Below are positions 1 through 7,362 of a stretch of DNA of 64,000 bases, one piece after another. A program made the translations under genes and the position numbers. Position 1 is the stretch's first letter. Every line of letters starts with the position of its first letter. The stretch comes from Bacillota bacterium (GTDB lineage: Bacteria > Bacillota > Clostridia > Christensenellales > SZUA-584): positions 1-64,000 of the forward strand of contig JAEWBO010000005.1 of the NCBI GenBank assembly GCA_023391105.1, in the 5' to 3' direction. Below the pieces are notes generated by a model that saw nothing but the letters and a program-made list of their open reading frames with translations, ran no database searches and was not told the origin of the DNA.

Positions 1-7
1 TTTTCAT

Positions 8-86
8 GCAAGGAGCCCTTTCTTTCTGATCGTTGTTTTCTTAGCAGTTACAACTTTATCAGATTTTTGGGTTCCTTGCTTTTTTC
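8..86 (+). terminator. Terminator-like structure with long loop at the left edge
   Basis: GCAAGGAGCCC (8-18) can pair with GGGTTCCTTGC (69-79), with one G-U pair, and a run of seven T follows at 80-86. The 50-base loop can itself pair TCTGAT (about 26-31) with ATCAGA (about 58-63). This looks like the rho-independent terminator of a gene lying left of the window, or the expression platform of a leader RNA. The upstream part is not visible, so the two cannot be separated. Confidence 0.6.
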
Positions 87-154
87 TTTCCTTCTAACTG
101 TTACACATCATTGTACAACCTACACGGTAGATTAAAATGGCGTTAATGGTTATT

Positions 155-183
155 TTGCGATATAAGAACGTTTAATATATCAT
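155..183 (+). promoter_or_regulatory. Probable sigma-A promoter of the VOC gene
   Basis: A -35-like TTGCGA (155-160) and a -10-like TATCAT (178-183) are separated by exactly 17 bases. The spacing and position, about 100 bases before the VOC start codon, fit a housekeeping promoter. Confidence 0.5.
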
Positions 184-286
184 AGAAGTTTCGAAAATAA
201 TGAAATTTTATTTATGTCGGCTTTAGATGATGACACGTTCCAATGCAAATGATAGAATGAATCATCAAAATACGGAGGCAAGTGTA

Positions 287-694
287 ATGGAAAACAAAAA
301 AGGTAAAATAAAAGGTTTGGCACACATCGGCGTTTTTATCAGCGATATAGAACGTTCTATCGCTTATTATACCGATATGCTTGATTTCGAGTGCTACCAT
401 AGAGTCGATATTGAAGAGAACGGAGGAGTCACGAGAATCGCATTCTTGAGGAATGGTTCTTGCATCATCGAGCTTGTTCAAAAGCCGGGCACGACGGAAA
501 AGCCGGACGGACCGGTTGACCACATTGCGATGGATGTTGACGACATTGATGCGGCCATGGCAAATCTTAAAGCAAAGGGCATAGAGTTTGAAACGGATGA
601 GCCGGTTTTCCTGCCCACAATGTTCAATGGTGTTAAGTTTGCATTTTTCCGCGGCCCGGACGGGGAGCATCTGGAGATCAACCAGCTTCTCTAA
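287..694 (+). CDS. VOC (glyoxalase/bleomycin resistance) fold protein
   Basis: This 135-residue protein has the two beta-alpha-beta-beta-beta repeats of the vicinal oxygen chelate superfamily. The N-terminal repeat opens with LAHIGVFISDIERSIAYY and the second with VDHIAMDVDDID. The chain closes with the GPDGEHLEINQLL strand typical of glyoxalase-I-like proteins. The paired His residues and the late Glu are plausible metal ligands. The start at 287 is preferred because ACGGAGGC lies just upstream; the frame stays open for 20 more codons without a good binding site. The substrate cannot be told from sequence, and glyoxalase I, fosfomycin-resistance-like and dioxygenase-like roles are all possible. 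It converges tail to tail with the TspO gene with only 7 bases between stop codons. Confidence 0.88.
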   Translation: MENKKGKIKGLAHIGVFISDIERSIAYYTDMLDFECYHRVDIEENGGVTRIAFLRNGSCIIELVQKPGTTEKPDGPVDHIAMDVDDIDAAMANLKAKGIEFETDEPVFLPTMFNGVKFAFFRGPDGEHLEINQLL

Positions 695-701
695 GGGAGT
701 G

Positions 702-1169
702 CTAATTAAAGAAAGCGAGCTCGTAATTCAGATACAGCGCAAAGCAGAGCCATACCATATACGGGATGAGCAGATATGAAGCGATTTTGTTGTGGCGGTA
801 AACATCTGAGAAAAGCGCGATGGCGGCGATAATGGTGATAATGAGCACAAAAACTGCGCCGCCCGGATTTTGAAGCGTGAAAAACGTATATGTCCAAAGC
901 ACATTTAAGACGCCGGTCAGCACATATAACGCCAGCGTCTTTTTTTGTGCGTCTGGCATAAGGCTGACCAGAGACAGCGATGCAGCCAGCATCAGATAAA
1001 GCACCGACCAAACGATGGAAAAGACGATCGGCGGTGGCTGGAGCGCGGGCTTTATCAGCGACTGATACCATTCGCTCGATGTATCTGTAAATGCTGCCCC
1101 CATGGCCGCGACAGCTGCAAAAAAAAGCACCGAGCAGGCAATACGCAGTATTTTCTCCTGTTTACGCAT
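702..1169 (-). CDS. tspO: TspO/MBR family membrane protein
   Basis: This 155-residue protein has five hydrophobic segments and the family signature around residues 33-60: WYQSLIKPALQPPP followed by FSIVWSVLYLML, matching the WY..L.KP...PP...F..W..LY pattern of TspO. Family members bind tetrapyrroles and act in stress or porphyrin handling in the membrane; the ligand here is unknown. The gene is monocistronic, convergent with the VOC gene and divergent from the DUF3298-like gene. The length is normal for the family. Confidence 0.92.
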   Translation of the reverse strand: MRKQEKILRIACSVLFFAAVAAMGAAFTDTSSEWYQSLIKPALQPPPIVFSIVWSVLYLMLAASLSLVSLMPDAQKKTLALYVLTGVLNVLWTYTFFTLQNPGGAVFVLIITIIAAIALFSDVYRHNKIASYLLIPYMVWLCFALYLNYELAFFN

Positions 1170-1233
1170 ATTTCATTCCCCCGCTAAAGTATATTCTTGT
1201 GACAGGGGTGATATGTGCAAGCGGGAGATGGCG

Positions 1234-1941
1234 ATGATCAGAAAAATCATATTTGGCGTGACGTCGTTAGCGGTGCTTATCGCTGCTTTGAGCGGCAGCC
1301 TGAAAGGGCGCCTAAGCCCTTTCATTATCACGGCGCCAAAAGAGGCTTCGGTTTGTGAATCGCTGGAGAACCGGGGTGTCGGCAATGTGGTTTTTGATAT
1401 TCAGTATCCTCAAATACATGGGTTTGACGATGAGGCGTTTGAACAGCGGCTCAACAAGCGCATTTTCATGCAGGTGGAGAACGCCAAGGCAGACGCGTTT
1501 TATCAGGCAAAGAGAGATGAGGATTGGGTATTTGTGCTGCGTGTTTTTGACGAGGTGAAATGCAAGCGTGGCATACTGTCTGTTCGCGTCACGAATGACC
1601 TTGACAACGGCGGAACGGGCTTTCCGCATACCGTGTATTACAACGCAGACATGCAAAAAAGTGCCTACCTAACATTGGATGACCTGTTTGTGTCAAAGGA
1701 ATACCGAAAGGTGATCAATCATTTAATCAGCGTAAAAATTGAAAAGGATGAGCATTATTTTGCGGAGGAGTTTAAGGGTGTGTCTGAGTGCACATCGTTT
1801 TTTATATCCGATAGGCAGCTTCATATTGCTTTTGCCAAATACGAAATTGCTTCGGGAATGACGGGAGAGCCGGATTTCGCCATTCCTACGATTTTAATAC
1901 GAAGATGGCTCCGGCCTGAATACGCTCTGCTGTTTTGGTAA
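1234..1941 (+). CDS. DUF3298-like membrane-anchored protein
   Basis: The protein is about 235 residues long. An N-terminal hydrophobic segment (IIFGVTSLAVLIAAL) precedes an extracellular domain. The domain shows the pattern of the PdaC/RsiV-like family: VVFDIQYPQIHGF, then FPHTVYYNADMQKSAYLTLDDLF, then an FFISDRQLHIAFAKYEIASG segment near the end, seen as DUF4163/DUF3298 in anti-sigma factor RsiV and deacetylase PdaC. No deacetylase domain and no adjacent sigma factor are present, so the role is unknown. Start 1234 is chosen because GGGAG lies 6 bases upstream; starts at 1213 and 1228 are also in frame. The open frame back to 1102 overlaps the tspO gene and is not believed. Confidence 0.75.
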   Translation: MIRKIIFGVTSLAVLIAALSGSLKGRLSPFIITAPKEASVCESLENRGVGNVVFDIQYPQIHGFDDEAFEQRLNKRIFMQVENAKADAFYQAKRDEDWVFVLRVFDEVKCKRGILSVRVTNDLDNGGTGFPHTVYYNADMQKSAYLTLDDLFVSKEYRKVINHLISVKIEKDEHYFAEEFKGVSECTSFFISDRQLHIAFAKYEIASGMTGEPDFAIPTILIRRWLRPEYALLFW

Positions 1942-1980
1942 ACATCTTCGCTGTTTGAGGTGCCTATCGGCTTTCCTGAT

Positions 1981-2931
1981 TTACAACACAATTTTATCCT
2001 TGCCTTTTCCTTTGGCTTGATAAAGCCGCATATCCGCAAGATGTATTAATTTGTCTATATCACCGGCTTCTAATGAGGAAGCGATCCCCCCGCTTATTGT
2101 TATCTTTGTGCTGACCCCGCTCTTGGTAAAGCTTGTCGCCCTCAGCGAGCTGCCGATTCTTTCTAAAATGGCCAAGGCGCCGGCTTTATTTGTTTTTTTG
2201 TAAATGATAAGAAACTCGTCACCGCCGAAACGAAAGACGATGTCTCCGGAACGAACGTTTGCGCGGATTATCGCGGCTGTTTCGCTGATTATGAAGTCGC
2301 CGAACAGATGCCCGAATTGATCGTTAACGGCCTTAAAATTGTCTATGTCCAAAAATGAGATGCAGAACTCGCGGTCTTTATTATGGGGGTCTTTTATTTT
2401 CTCAAATTCATTATTTATCTCTTCAAAAAACTTTCGGCGATTAAACAGCTCCGTCATATCATCTATGACACATTGCCTTTTATAGAAATTACCAACATGC
2501 TCAAGCTCTGTGTTGGCTTCCTCCAAACGGCGCTTTTCATCGGTGATCGCCGTTACATTGAATGAAGTTCCCCATGTACCAATGATATTTCCATTACCGT
2601 CGTAAAGCGGATACTTATTGACCTGCATCCAGGAAACTTCTCCGGAAAGCCAAAGCAGCCGCTCAATTTTATTGAGCATAGGCATACCGGTTTCCATCAC
2701 TTTTCGTTCATTTTGTCTGGCTTCCGCCGCGAATTGTTCGGAAAAGAAGTCTTCATCCGTTTTCCCGATCACTTCTTCAAGCGAATTGCAGCCCAGCCCG
2801 CGCAATTGTGCGAGGCTAACATCCAGAAAGCGAGATTCTCGGTCCTTAAAATAAACGTGCATGTACTCGTTATCCATAATCGCTTTGTAAAAATCTATTT
2901 CGTTTTTACACAAATTATTAATGTTCTTCAT
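1981..2931 (-). CDS. PAS-GGDEF diguanylate cyclase
   Basis: This 316-residue protein makes c-di-GMP from two GTP. A PAS domain covers about residues 15-130 and has the PAS-fold core DEDFFSEQFAAEAR and the closing GTWGTSFNVTAIT. A short coiled linker follows, then a GGDEF domain (about 160-316) with an intact active site GGDEF near residues 237-241. RSGD lies five residues before it, an RxxD inhibitory I-site, so product inhibition is expected. There is no transmembrane segment, so sensing should be cytoplasmic. With the HD-GYP protein at 18.7 kb and the PilZ protein at 41.8 kb it gives this window a full make-break-sense c-di-GMP set. Confidence 0.95.
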   Translation of the reverse strand: MKNINNLCKNEIDFYKAIMDNEYMHVYFKDRESRFLDVSLAQLRGLGCNSLEEVIGKTDEDFFSEQFAAEARQNERKVMETGMPMLNKIERLLWLSGEVSWMQVNKYPLYDGNGNIIGTWGTSFNVTAITDEKRRLEEANTELEHVGNFYKRQCVIDDMTELFNRRKFFEEINNEFEKIKDPHNKDREFCISFLDIDNFKAVNDQFGHLFGDFIISETAAIIRANVRSGDIVFRFGGDEFLIIYKKTNKAGALAILERIGSSLRATSFTKSGVSTKITISGGIASSLEAGDIDKLIHLADMRLYQAKGKGKDKIVL

Positions 2932-3204
2932 AATGTACTTTTACGCAGTATAATTAAGCATGTCGAATTTTTTCTTCAGAAATAGCACAATTTCTACTTG
3001 CAATCATCATAGAATGGCTATCTCCTGCTAAATAAATATGCAATAAACTTTTGTGGAATATAGAGGTATTTTATCACATATGCCTAACTATAACAAGTAT
3101 CATACAAAATATATACGATATTATAAAAATGCGTGTTAATAGTACATAGAAGTTTTAGATTTTAGAGGTTATAATGGCAATAAAAAGCGATTTGGAGAAT
3201 GTCT

Positions 3205-4101
3205 ATGAAATATAAATTATTCCTGCTAGTTATTGCATTTATTCTAATACTTCAAGGCTGTGCTGCTAATGATGTGCCGCCGATCACAGAATCAATGACC
3301 GAGGAGCAGCCAACGGTTTCGGAATCTGCAGAGAAAACACAGGAAATCACTGCTGACAATGATTCAGAAAAAAGCGAAGAAAGTACCGCTGAAGTCCAAA
3401 AAAAAGAGTTGGTTTTGCCTGTCGTGATAAACAATACTGGCAAGACATTGATTCAGACCGTATCAAACAACAGGCAATACCTGTATAACTCATATATTAT
3501 TTCATCTGCGAACGGAGAGAACGTTATCGTTGATCCTACACAAATGCCATCGGTCGATGTTGTAGACTTGCAGCCTGCCGCAATTGTTAGCACACATTCT
3601 CATGATGACCATGTCGATCCAAAATTTACGGAAAAATATGATTGCCCAAAGCTGCTGTATGAAGAAGGTGAAGTGAAGACTAATGATTTCACCATAGAAA
3701 GCATTTTGTCATCTCATTCTGATGATACTATTACAGAAGAAAGCGACAATAAAATTATTATTTTTGAGGTGGATGGTCTTCGAATTGCGCATATGGGAGA
3801 CATCGGGCAGACATTTTTAACTGATGATCAGCTTGAGAAGCTGGGACAGATTGATATTGCTTTTATGCAGTTTGAAAACAGTTATTCAAGCATGACGAGG
3901 AGTAATGAAAAAGGCTTTAATATTATTGAGCAGTTAAATCCCGTGATTATTATCCCGACTCATTATCTCGAATTATCGATATTAGAGAAACGTTATGGGG
4001 CAATTACAAAGTGCGAAAATATTCTTGAAATATCGAAGGAAGATTTGCCGGAAGGCCATTTGAACGTTTACCAGATATTAAATAAACATATTTACTCGTA
4101 A
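3205..4101 (+). CDS. Lipoprotein with metallo-beta-lactamase fold (UlaG-like)
   Basis: The protein has 298 residues. A type II signal peptide ends in the lipobox LQGC about residues 16-19, so the mature protein should be lipid-anchored outside the membrane. A Ser/Glu-rich linker follows to about residue 65. The catalytic part has the motif THSHDDHVD near residue 130 (HxHxDH metal site), HSDDT and HMGD further on, and PTHYLE near the end, in the style of UlaG-like L-ascorbate-6-phosphate lactonase/Zn-hydrolase relatives. An extracytoplasmic lipoprotein form of this mostly cytoplasmic group is unusual. Start 3205 is chosen because TTGGAG sits 7 bases before it; ATG at 3199 overlaps that site. 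The substrate is unknown. Confidence 0.85.
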   Translation: MKYKLFLLVIAFILILQGCAANDVPPITESMTEEQPTVSESAEKTQEITADNDSEKSEESTAEVQKKELVLPVVINNTGKTLIQTVSNNRQYLYNSYIISSANGENVIVDPTQMPSVDVVDLQPAAIVSTHSHDDHVDPKFTEKYDCPKLLYEEGEVKTNDFTIESILSSHSDDTITEESDNKIIIFEVDGLRIAHMGDIGQTFLTDDQLEKLGQIDIAFMQFENSYSSMTRSNEKGFNIIEQLNPVIIIPTHYLELSILEKRYGAITKCENILEISKEDLPEGHLNVYQILNKHIYS

Positions 4102-4143
4102 AGCTATCGCGTAGACAACGCGCAGATAATGCTAATGATTTAC

Positions 4144-4186
4144 ATAACACCTTCTATTTGATATCATTAAAAATAGGGGGTGTTAT
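4144..4186 (+). promoter_or_regulatory. Long hairpin that covers the araC-type gene's ribosome binding site
   Basis: ATAACACCTTCTATTT (4144-4159) pairs along all 16 positions with AAATAGGGGGTGTTAT (4171-4186) if two G-U pairs are allowed; the loop is 11 bases. The right arm contains AGGGGG, the only good ribosome binding site for the ATG at 4191. In RNA the site would be fully double stranded. The element could be a translational switch, or the end of the upstream lipoprotein transcript, though no clean T-run follows. Confidence 0.6.
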
Positions 4187-4190
4187 TTAT

Positions 4191-5096
4191 ATGTTTAGTA
4201 TTGTGGGTCATAAACACCATATCGGTTATATTTTTAATCTTTCAATACAAGAAGACCCATCCATTTTAACAACAAAAGAGATGGTGCAATATTATAAAAT
4301 TATTTTTTTACAATCAGGGACTTTTTGTTTTACCATAAATAAGAAAAATTTTGTGCTTACAGGCGATCATGTGTTATGTATTAATGAAAATGATCAAATA
4401 GAATTCAGAAAAACGACTTCCGATTCGATTAAGATCTTATTATTTAAGCCCGACATTATTAATGCTAGTTTCCATTTTGACTTAGTAAATAATCCTTCAT
4501 CTGAACTGTCGGTATCCGAATTCCAGGATCTGCATTTTCTTAAACCCTTTTGTAACAAAGTCAGTCTTGATAAAAAACTGATTCAGCTGAATCGCTTAGA
4601 TTCCAAAACTATAGCCAATAGAATTGATGAAATAAAGCTACTCACGGAAAGACAGGATGATGTATACTGGCCTTGCAGCAGCAGAGCCTGCTTGTTCGAA
4701 ATATTGTTTTCTTTGGCAAGAGAAAACGAGCAGGATTGGGAACCAAGTCTTATGCCTCAATATGAAGGCAATTCAAATCTAGCTATGGATATTATGTATT
4801 ATCTTCAATCTTGTTACAACCAAAAGATAACAATCCAACTACTGGCAAATGAGTTTCATACAAACAGAACGAGCTTGATAAACAGCTTTAAAAGCTGTTT
4901 CGGTCAGTCTATTAATCAATATTTAATACAGCTTCGGCTTATGATGGCATCCACTTTACTTAGGGATACGGAATTAACAATTGCTGAAATCGGAGAACGG
5001 ACAGGATATGACAACGTATGCCATTTCAGCAAGGCTTTTAAAAAAAATCTACACTATACGCCCAGCGAATTCCGACGAATATATGAGCAGAAATAA
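4191..5096 (+). CDS. AraC family transcriptional regulator
   Basis: This 301-residue protein has an N-terminal cupin-like sensing region (about 1-150, rich in beta pattern such as SGTFCFTINKKNFVLTGD). The C-terminal AraC-type double helix-turn-helix (about 198-300) includes TIQLLANEFHTNRTSLINSF as the first helix-turn-helix and TIAEIGERTGYDNVCHFSKAF as the second, ending with TPSEFRR. This layout is that of one-component sugar or stress regulators. The gene follows the MBL-fold lipoprotein in the same direction and could control it; the target is not shown by the sequence. Start 4191 is set by AGGGGG 11 bases upstream, which lies in the right arm of a hairpin. Confidence 0.93.
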   Translation: MFSIVGHKHHIGYIFNLSIQEDPSILTTKEMVQYYKIIFLQSGTFCFTINKKNFVLTGDHVLCINENDQIEFRKTTSDSIKILLFKPDIINASFHFDLVNNPSSELSVSEFQDLHFLKPFCNKVSLDKKLIQLNRLDSKTIANRIDEIKLLTERQDDVYWPCSSRACLFEILFSLARENEQDWEPSLMPQYEGNSNLAMDIMYYLQSCYNQKITIQLLANEFHTNRTSLINSFKSCFGQSINQYLIQLRLMMASTLLRDTELTIAEIGERTGYDNVCHFSKAFKKNLHYTPSEFRRIYEQK

Positions 5097-5147
5097 AGAT
5101 TCTGACGAGCTATGAAAAGACATAATCTTAGCCTGCTGTATTCCTCT

Positions 5148-6260
5148 TCAAATCAAGTTGTCCTCGTTGAGCACTTCCAGTGCGCCTAAGAACTTGCCGT
5201 CCTTGCGAATCAGCTCGCCGTCGAAATAGATTTCGCCGCCGCCGTACTCGCTTCGTTGAATCAATACGAGATCCCAGTGAACCGCGCTTTCGTTGCCGTT
5301 GTCAGCATCCTCGTAGCACGAGCCGGGCGTTAAGTGGATAGAGCCTGCTATCTTTTCATCGAACAGCGTATCGCACATCGGGTGCAGTATATAGGGGTTG
5401 ACGCCGAACGAGAATTCGCCAAGATAGCGCGCCCCCTCGTCAGTGTCGAGTATTTTGTTTATGCGTTCGGTGTTATTGGCTTTAGCGTCAATGATTTTAC
5501 CGTCCTTGAACTCAAAATAGATGTTTTCGAATTTAAAGCCTTGTGAGAACGAGGGCGTGTTATACGTGATATGGCCGTTCGCGCTGTTTTTTATTGGCGC
5601 GGTGTATATCTCGCCGTCAGGTATGTTCATATGGCCTGAGCATTTTTTGGACGGAATGCCTTTGACGGAGAACTTAAGATCAGTGCCGGGGCCCTTAATA
5701 TGCACTTCGTCTACCGTTTTAAGCCGCTCCTTCATCACATCCATCGCTTTGTCCATTTTGGAGTAATCAAGGTTGCATACGTTGAAATAAAAATCCTCAA
5801 ACTGCTCGGTGCTCATGTTTGCAAGCTGTGCCATCGATCCATTGGGGTAGCGCAGCACAACCCACTTCGTCTTTTTGACGCGCAGCTCATGATGCACGCG
5901 CTTTGAGTAGATTGAACGGTACATATTGAGTTTTTCTTCGTCCACATCGGAAAGCTCCGAAGTGTTGAAGGAACCGCGGAACGCGACATAAGCGTCCATA
6001 TCGCGCATCAAGGTTGCGTCATATTCCGTCAATTCTTCAATCTGTTCCTTTGTGGCGTTTTGTAGCAGTGCGCGCTGTATGCGCTGGTTGCGAATCCAGC
6101 TGAATGGAATGCCGCCCGCGTCGTATACCTCTTTGATAAGCTGTGATGAAAGCTCTTCAGGGCAATCAAAATTTTCAATCAACACACGTTCGCCCTTTTT
6201 GACGGACATGGAATAGTTCACAAGGGAATGGCAAAGTTGCTTTAGTCTTGAGTCGATCAT
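5148..6260 (-). CDS. M29 family aminopeptidase
   Basis: This 370-residue cytoplasmic metallopeptidase removes N-terminal residues from peptides. It has the family layout: an N-terminal region with GERVLIENF and DAGGIPF, the middle LKGPGTDL-like segment (here IKGPGTDLKFSV), the IPDGEIYTAP motif, and the late HWDLVLI and GGGEIYFDGELI motifs holding metal ligands, as in AmpS/PepS/aminopeptidase T. Its length is slightly short of the usual 400-410 but no core motif is missing. The ATG overlaps the stop codon of the upstream glycosyltransferase by 4 bases, so the two are translationally coupled, an odd functional pair. Confidence 0.94.
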   Translation of the reverse strand: MIDSRLKQLCHSLVNYSMSVKKGERVLIENFDCPEELSSQLIKEVYDAGGIPFSWIRNQRIQRALLQNATKEQIEELTEYDATLMRDMDAYVAFRGSFNTSELSDVDEEKLNMYRSIYSKRVHHELRVKKTKWVVLRYPNGSMAQLANMSTEQFEDFYFNVCNLDYSKMDKAMDVMKERLKTVDEVHIKGPGTDLKFSVKGIPSKKCSGHMNIPDGEIYTAPIKNSANGHITYNTPSFSQGFKFENIYFEFKDGKIIDAKANNTERINKILDTDEGARYLGEFSFGVNPYILHPMCDTLFDEKIAGSIHLTPGSCYEDADNGNESAVHWDLVLIQRSEYGGGEIYFDGELIRKDGKFLGALEVLNEDNLI

Positions 6261-7180
6261 AGCTCCTCCAAATTAATCTGTTCATCGATAATGTAAAGCG
6301 GCCGCGCTTTGGTCTCGTCGTATATTCTGCCCAAATACAGACCAAAAATGCCAAGACTGATAAACAGGCAGGATATCAGCCCAAACAAAAGAGAAAATAT
6401 AATATGCAGATAAGACCACGCTCCCGTGCAGAAAAAAATGACGGCAAGCACGAAATAGATGAATGCGGCGACAGACATGATGATTCCGAAAACAAGCGGA
6501 AACTTAAGCGGTTTGTTGGAAAATGATGTGATACCGTCACCCGCCAGCTTGAGCATCTTTTTCATCGAGTATTTTGTTTCGCCCGCGGCCCGCTCGTCGC
6601 GCACATAATCAATCGGTACCGCTTTGAAGCCCGACCATGCCGCCATGCCGCGAAGGAAGCGGTTGCGCTCGGGCATGCCGCTTAGCACCTCGCAAACCTT
6701 GCGGTCTATAAGCCGGAAATCGCCCGTGTTTGTGGGAATATACTGCCCGCCGAGGCTTTTTAGCACGCGGTAGTAAACCCAGGCGGTGAGCTTTTTAAAC
6801 GCGGTTTCACCTTTGCGCTTGATGCGACGGCCGTATACGATATCCGCGCCCTCCCGCCACATTTTCGCCATGTCGGGAATGAGCTCGGGCGGGTCCTGCA
6901 AATCACAATCGATGATGATCACAGCCTGACCCTTGCTTTTGGCCATGCCTGCGGTGACGGCCTCCTGATGACCGAAGTTTCGTGAAAAGCTTAGCACCTT
7001 CACACATTTATCCTCTGCCGCAATCTGTCGCAGCTTTAAAAGCGTGTCGTCACGCGAACCGTCGTTGACAAATATCAGCTCATAATCACCCAGCGTGTCC
7101 ATCACTTTTTTGAGCCGCTGATAAGAAAGTATAAGGACGGCCTCTTCGTTGTAAGCCGGTATTACGACAGAATATTTCAT
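6257..7180 (-). CDS. GT2 family glycosyltransferase, GtrB/DPM1-like
   Basis: This 307-residue protein starts with the GT-A fold pattern YSVVIPAYNEEAVL and LIFVNDGSRDDTL. It carries the nucleotide-sugar site IIDCDLQDPPE (about 91-101) and ends with two transmembrane segments (about 230-290). This matches polyprenyl-phosphate glycosyltransferases such as GtrB, ArnC and YkoT, which load a sugar onto undecaprenyl phosphate at the inner face of the membrane. No flippase (GtrA) or acceptor-side enzyme is next to it. The stop codon overlaps the aminopeptidase start. Confidence 0.93.
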   Translation of the reverse strand: MKYSVVIPAYNEEAVLILSYQRLKKVMDTLGDYELIFVNDGSRDDTLLKLRQIAAEDKCVKVLSFSRNFGHQEAVTAGMAKSKGQAVIIIDCDLQDPPELIPDMAKMWREGADIVYGRRIKRKGETAFKKLTAWVYYRVLKSLGGQYIPTNTGDFRLIDRKVCEVLSGMPERNRFLRGMAAWSGFKAVPIDYVRDERAAGETKYSMKKMLKLAGDGITSFSNKPLKFPLVFGIIMSVAAFIYFVLAVIFFCTGAWSYLHIIFSLLFGLISCLFISLGIFGLYLGRIYDETKARPLYIIDEQINLEEL

Positions 7181-7211
7181 AGGTTACATATCGCCTCCAT
7201 TTTCGAATACG

Positions 7212-7240
7212 ATTATATACCAACGTGGGAAATAATACAA
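7212..7240 (-). promoter_or_regulatory. Probable sigma-A promoter of the GT2-aminopeptidase operon
   Basis: Read on the minus strand, TTGTAT (7240-7235) and TATAAT (7217-7212) are 17 bases apart. The -10 is a perfect consensus. It lies about 32 bases before the glycosyltransferase start codon. Confidence 0.6.
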
Positions 7241-7295
7241 AACAAATGCACAGCGGAAAATGAAAAGATTTGATGACTTTTGTCATAGGTGGCTA

Positions 7296-7324
7296 TTGCG
7301 GCAGCGAACAATAACTGATAGAAT
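7296..7324 (+). promoter_or_regulatory. Possible promoter of the TPR-like gene
   Basis: TTGCGG (7296-7301) and TAGAAT (7319-7324) have a 17-base spacer. The -35 is weak (three of six matches); the -10 has five of six. It lies 38 bases before the chosen start at 7363. Confidence 0.35.
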
Positions 7325-7362
7325 AAATGGCATATAAAACCAATACAGAAAGGGGAAAGCCT

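Noticed and set aside
1102..1233. N-terminal extension of the DUF3298-like protein
   Set aside because: It overlaps tspO on the other strand, has no ribosome binding site, and would place the membrane segment in the middle of the chain.
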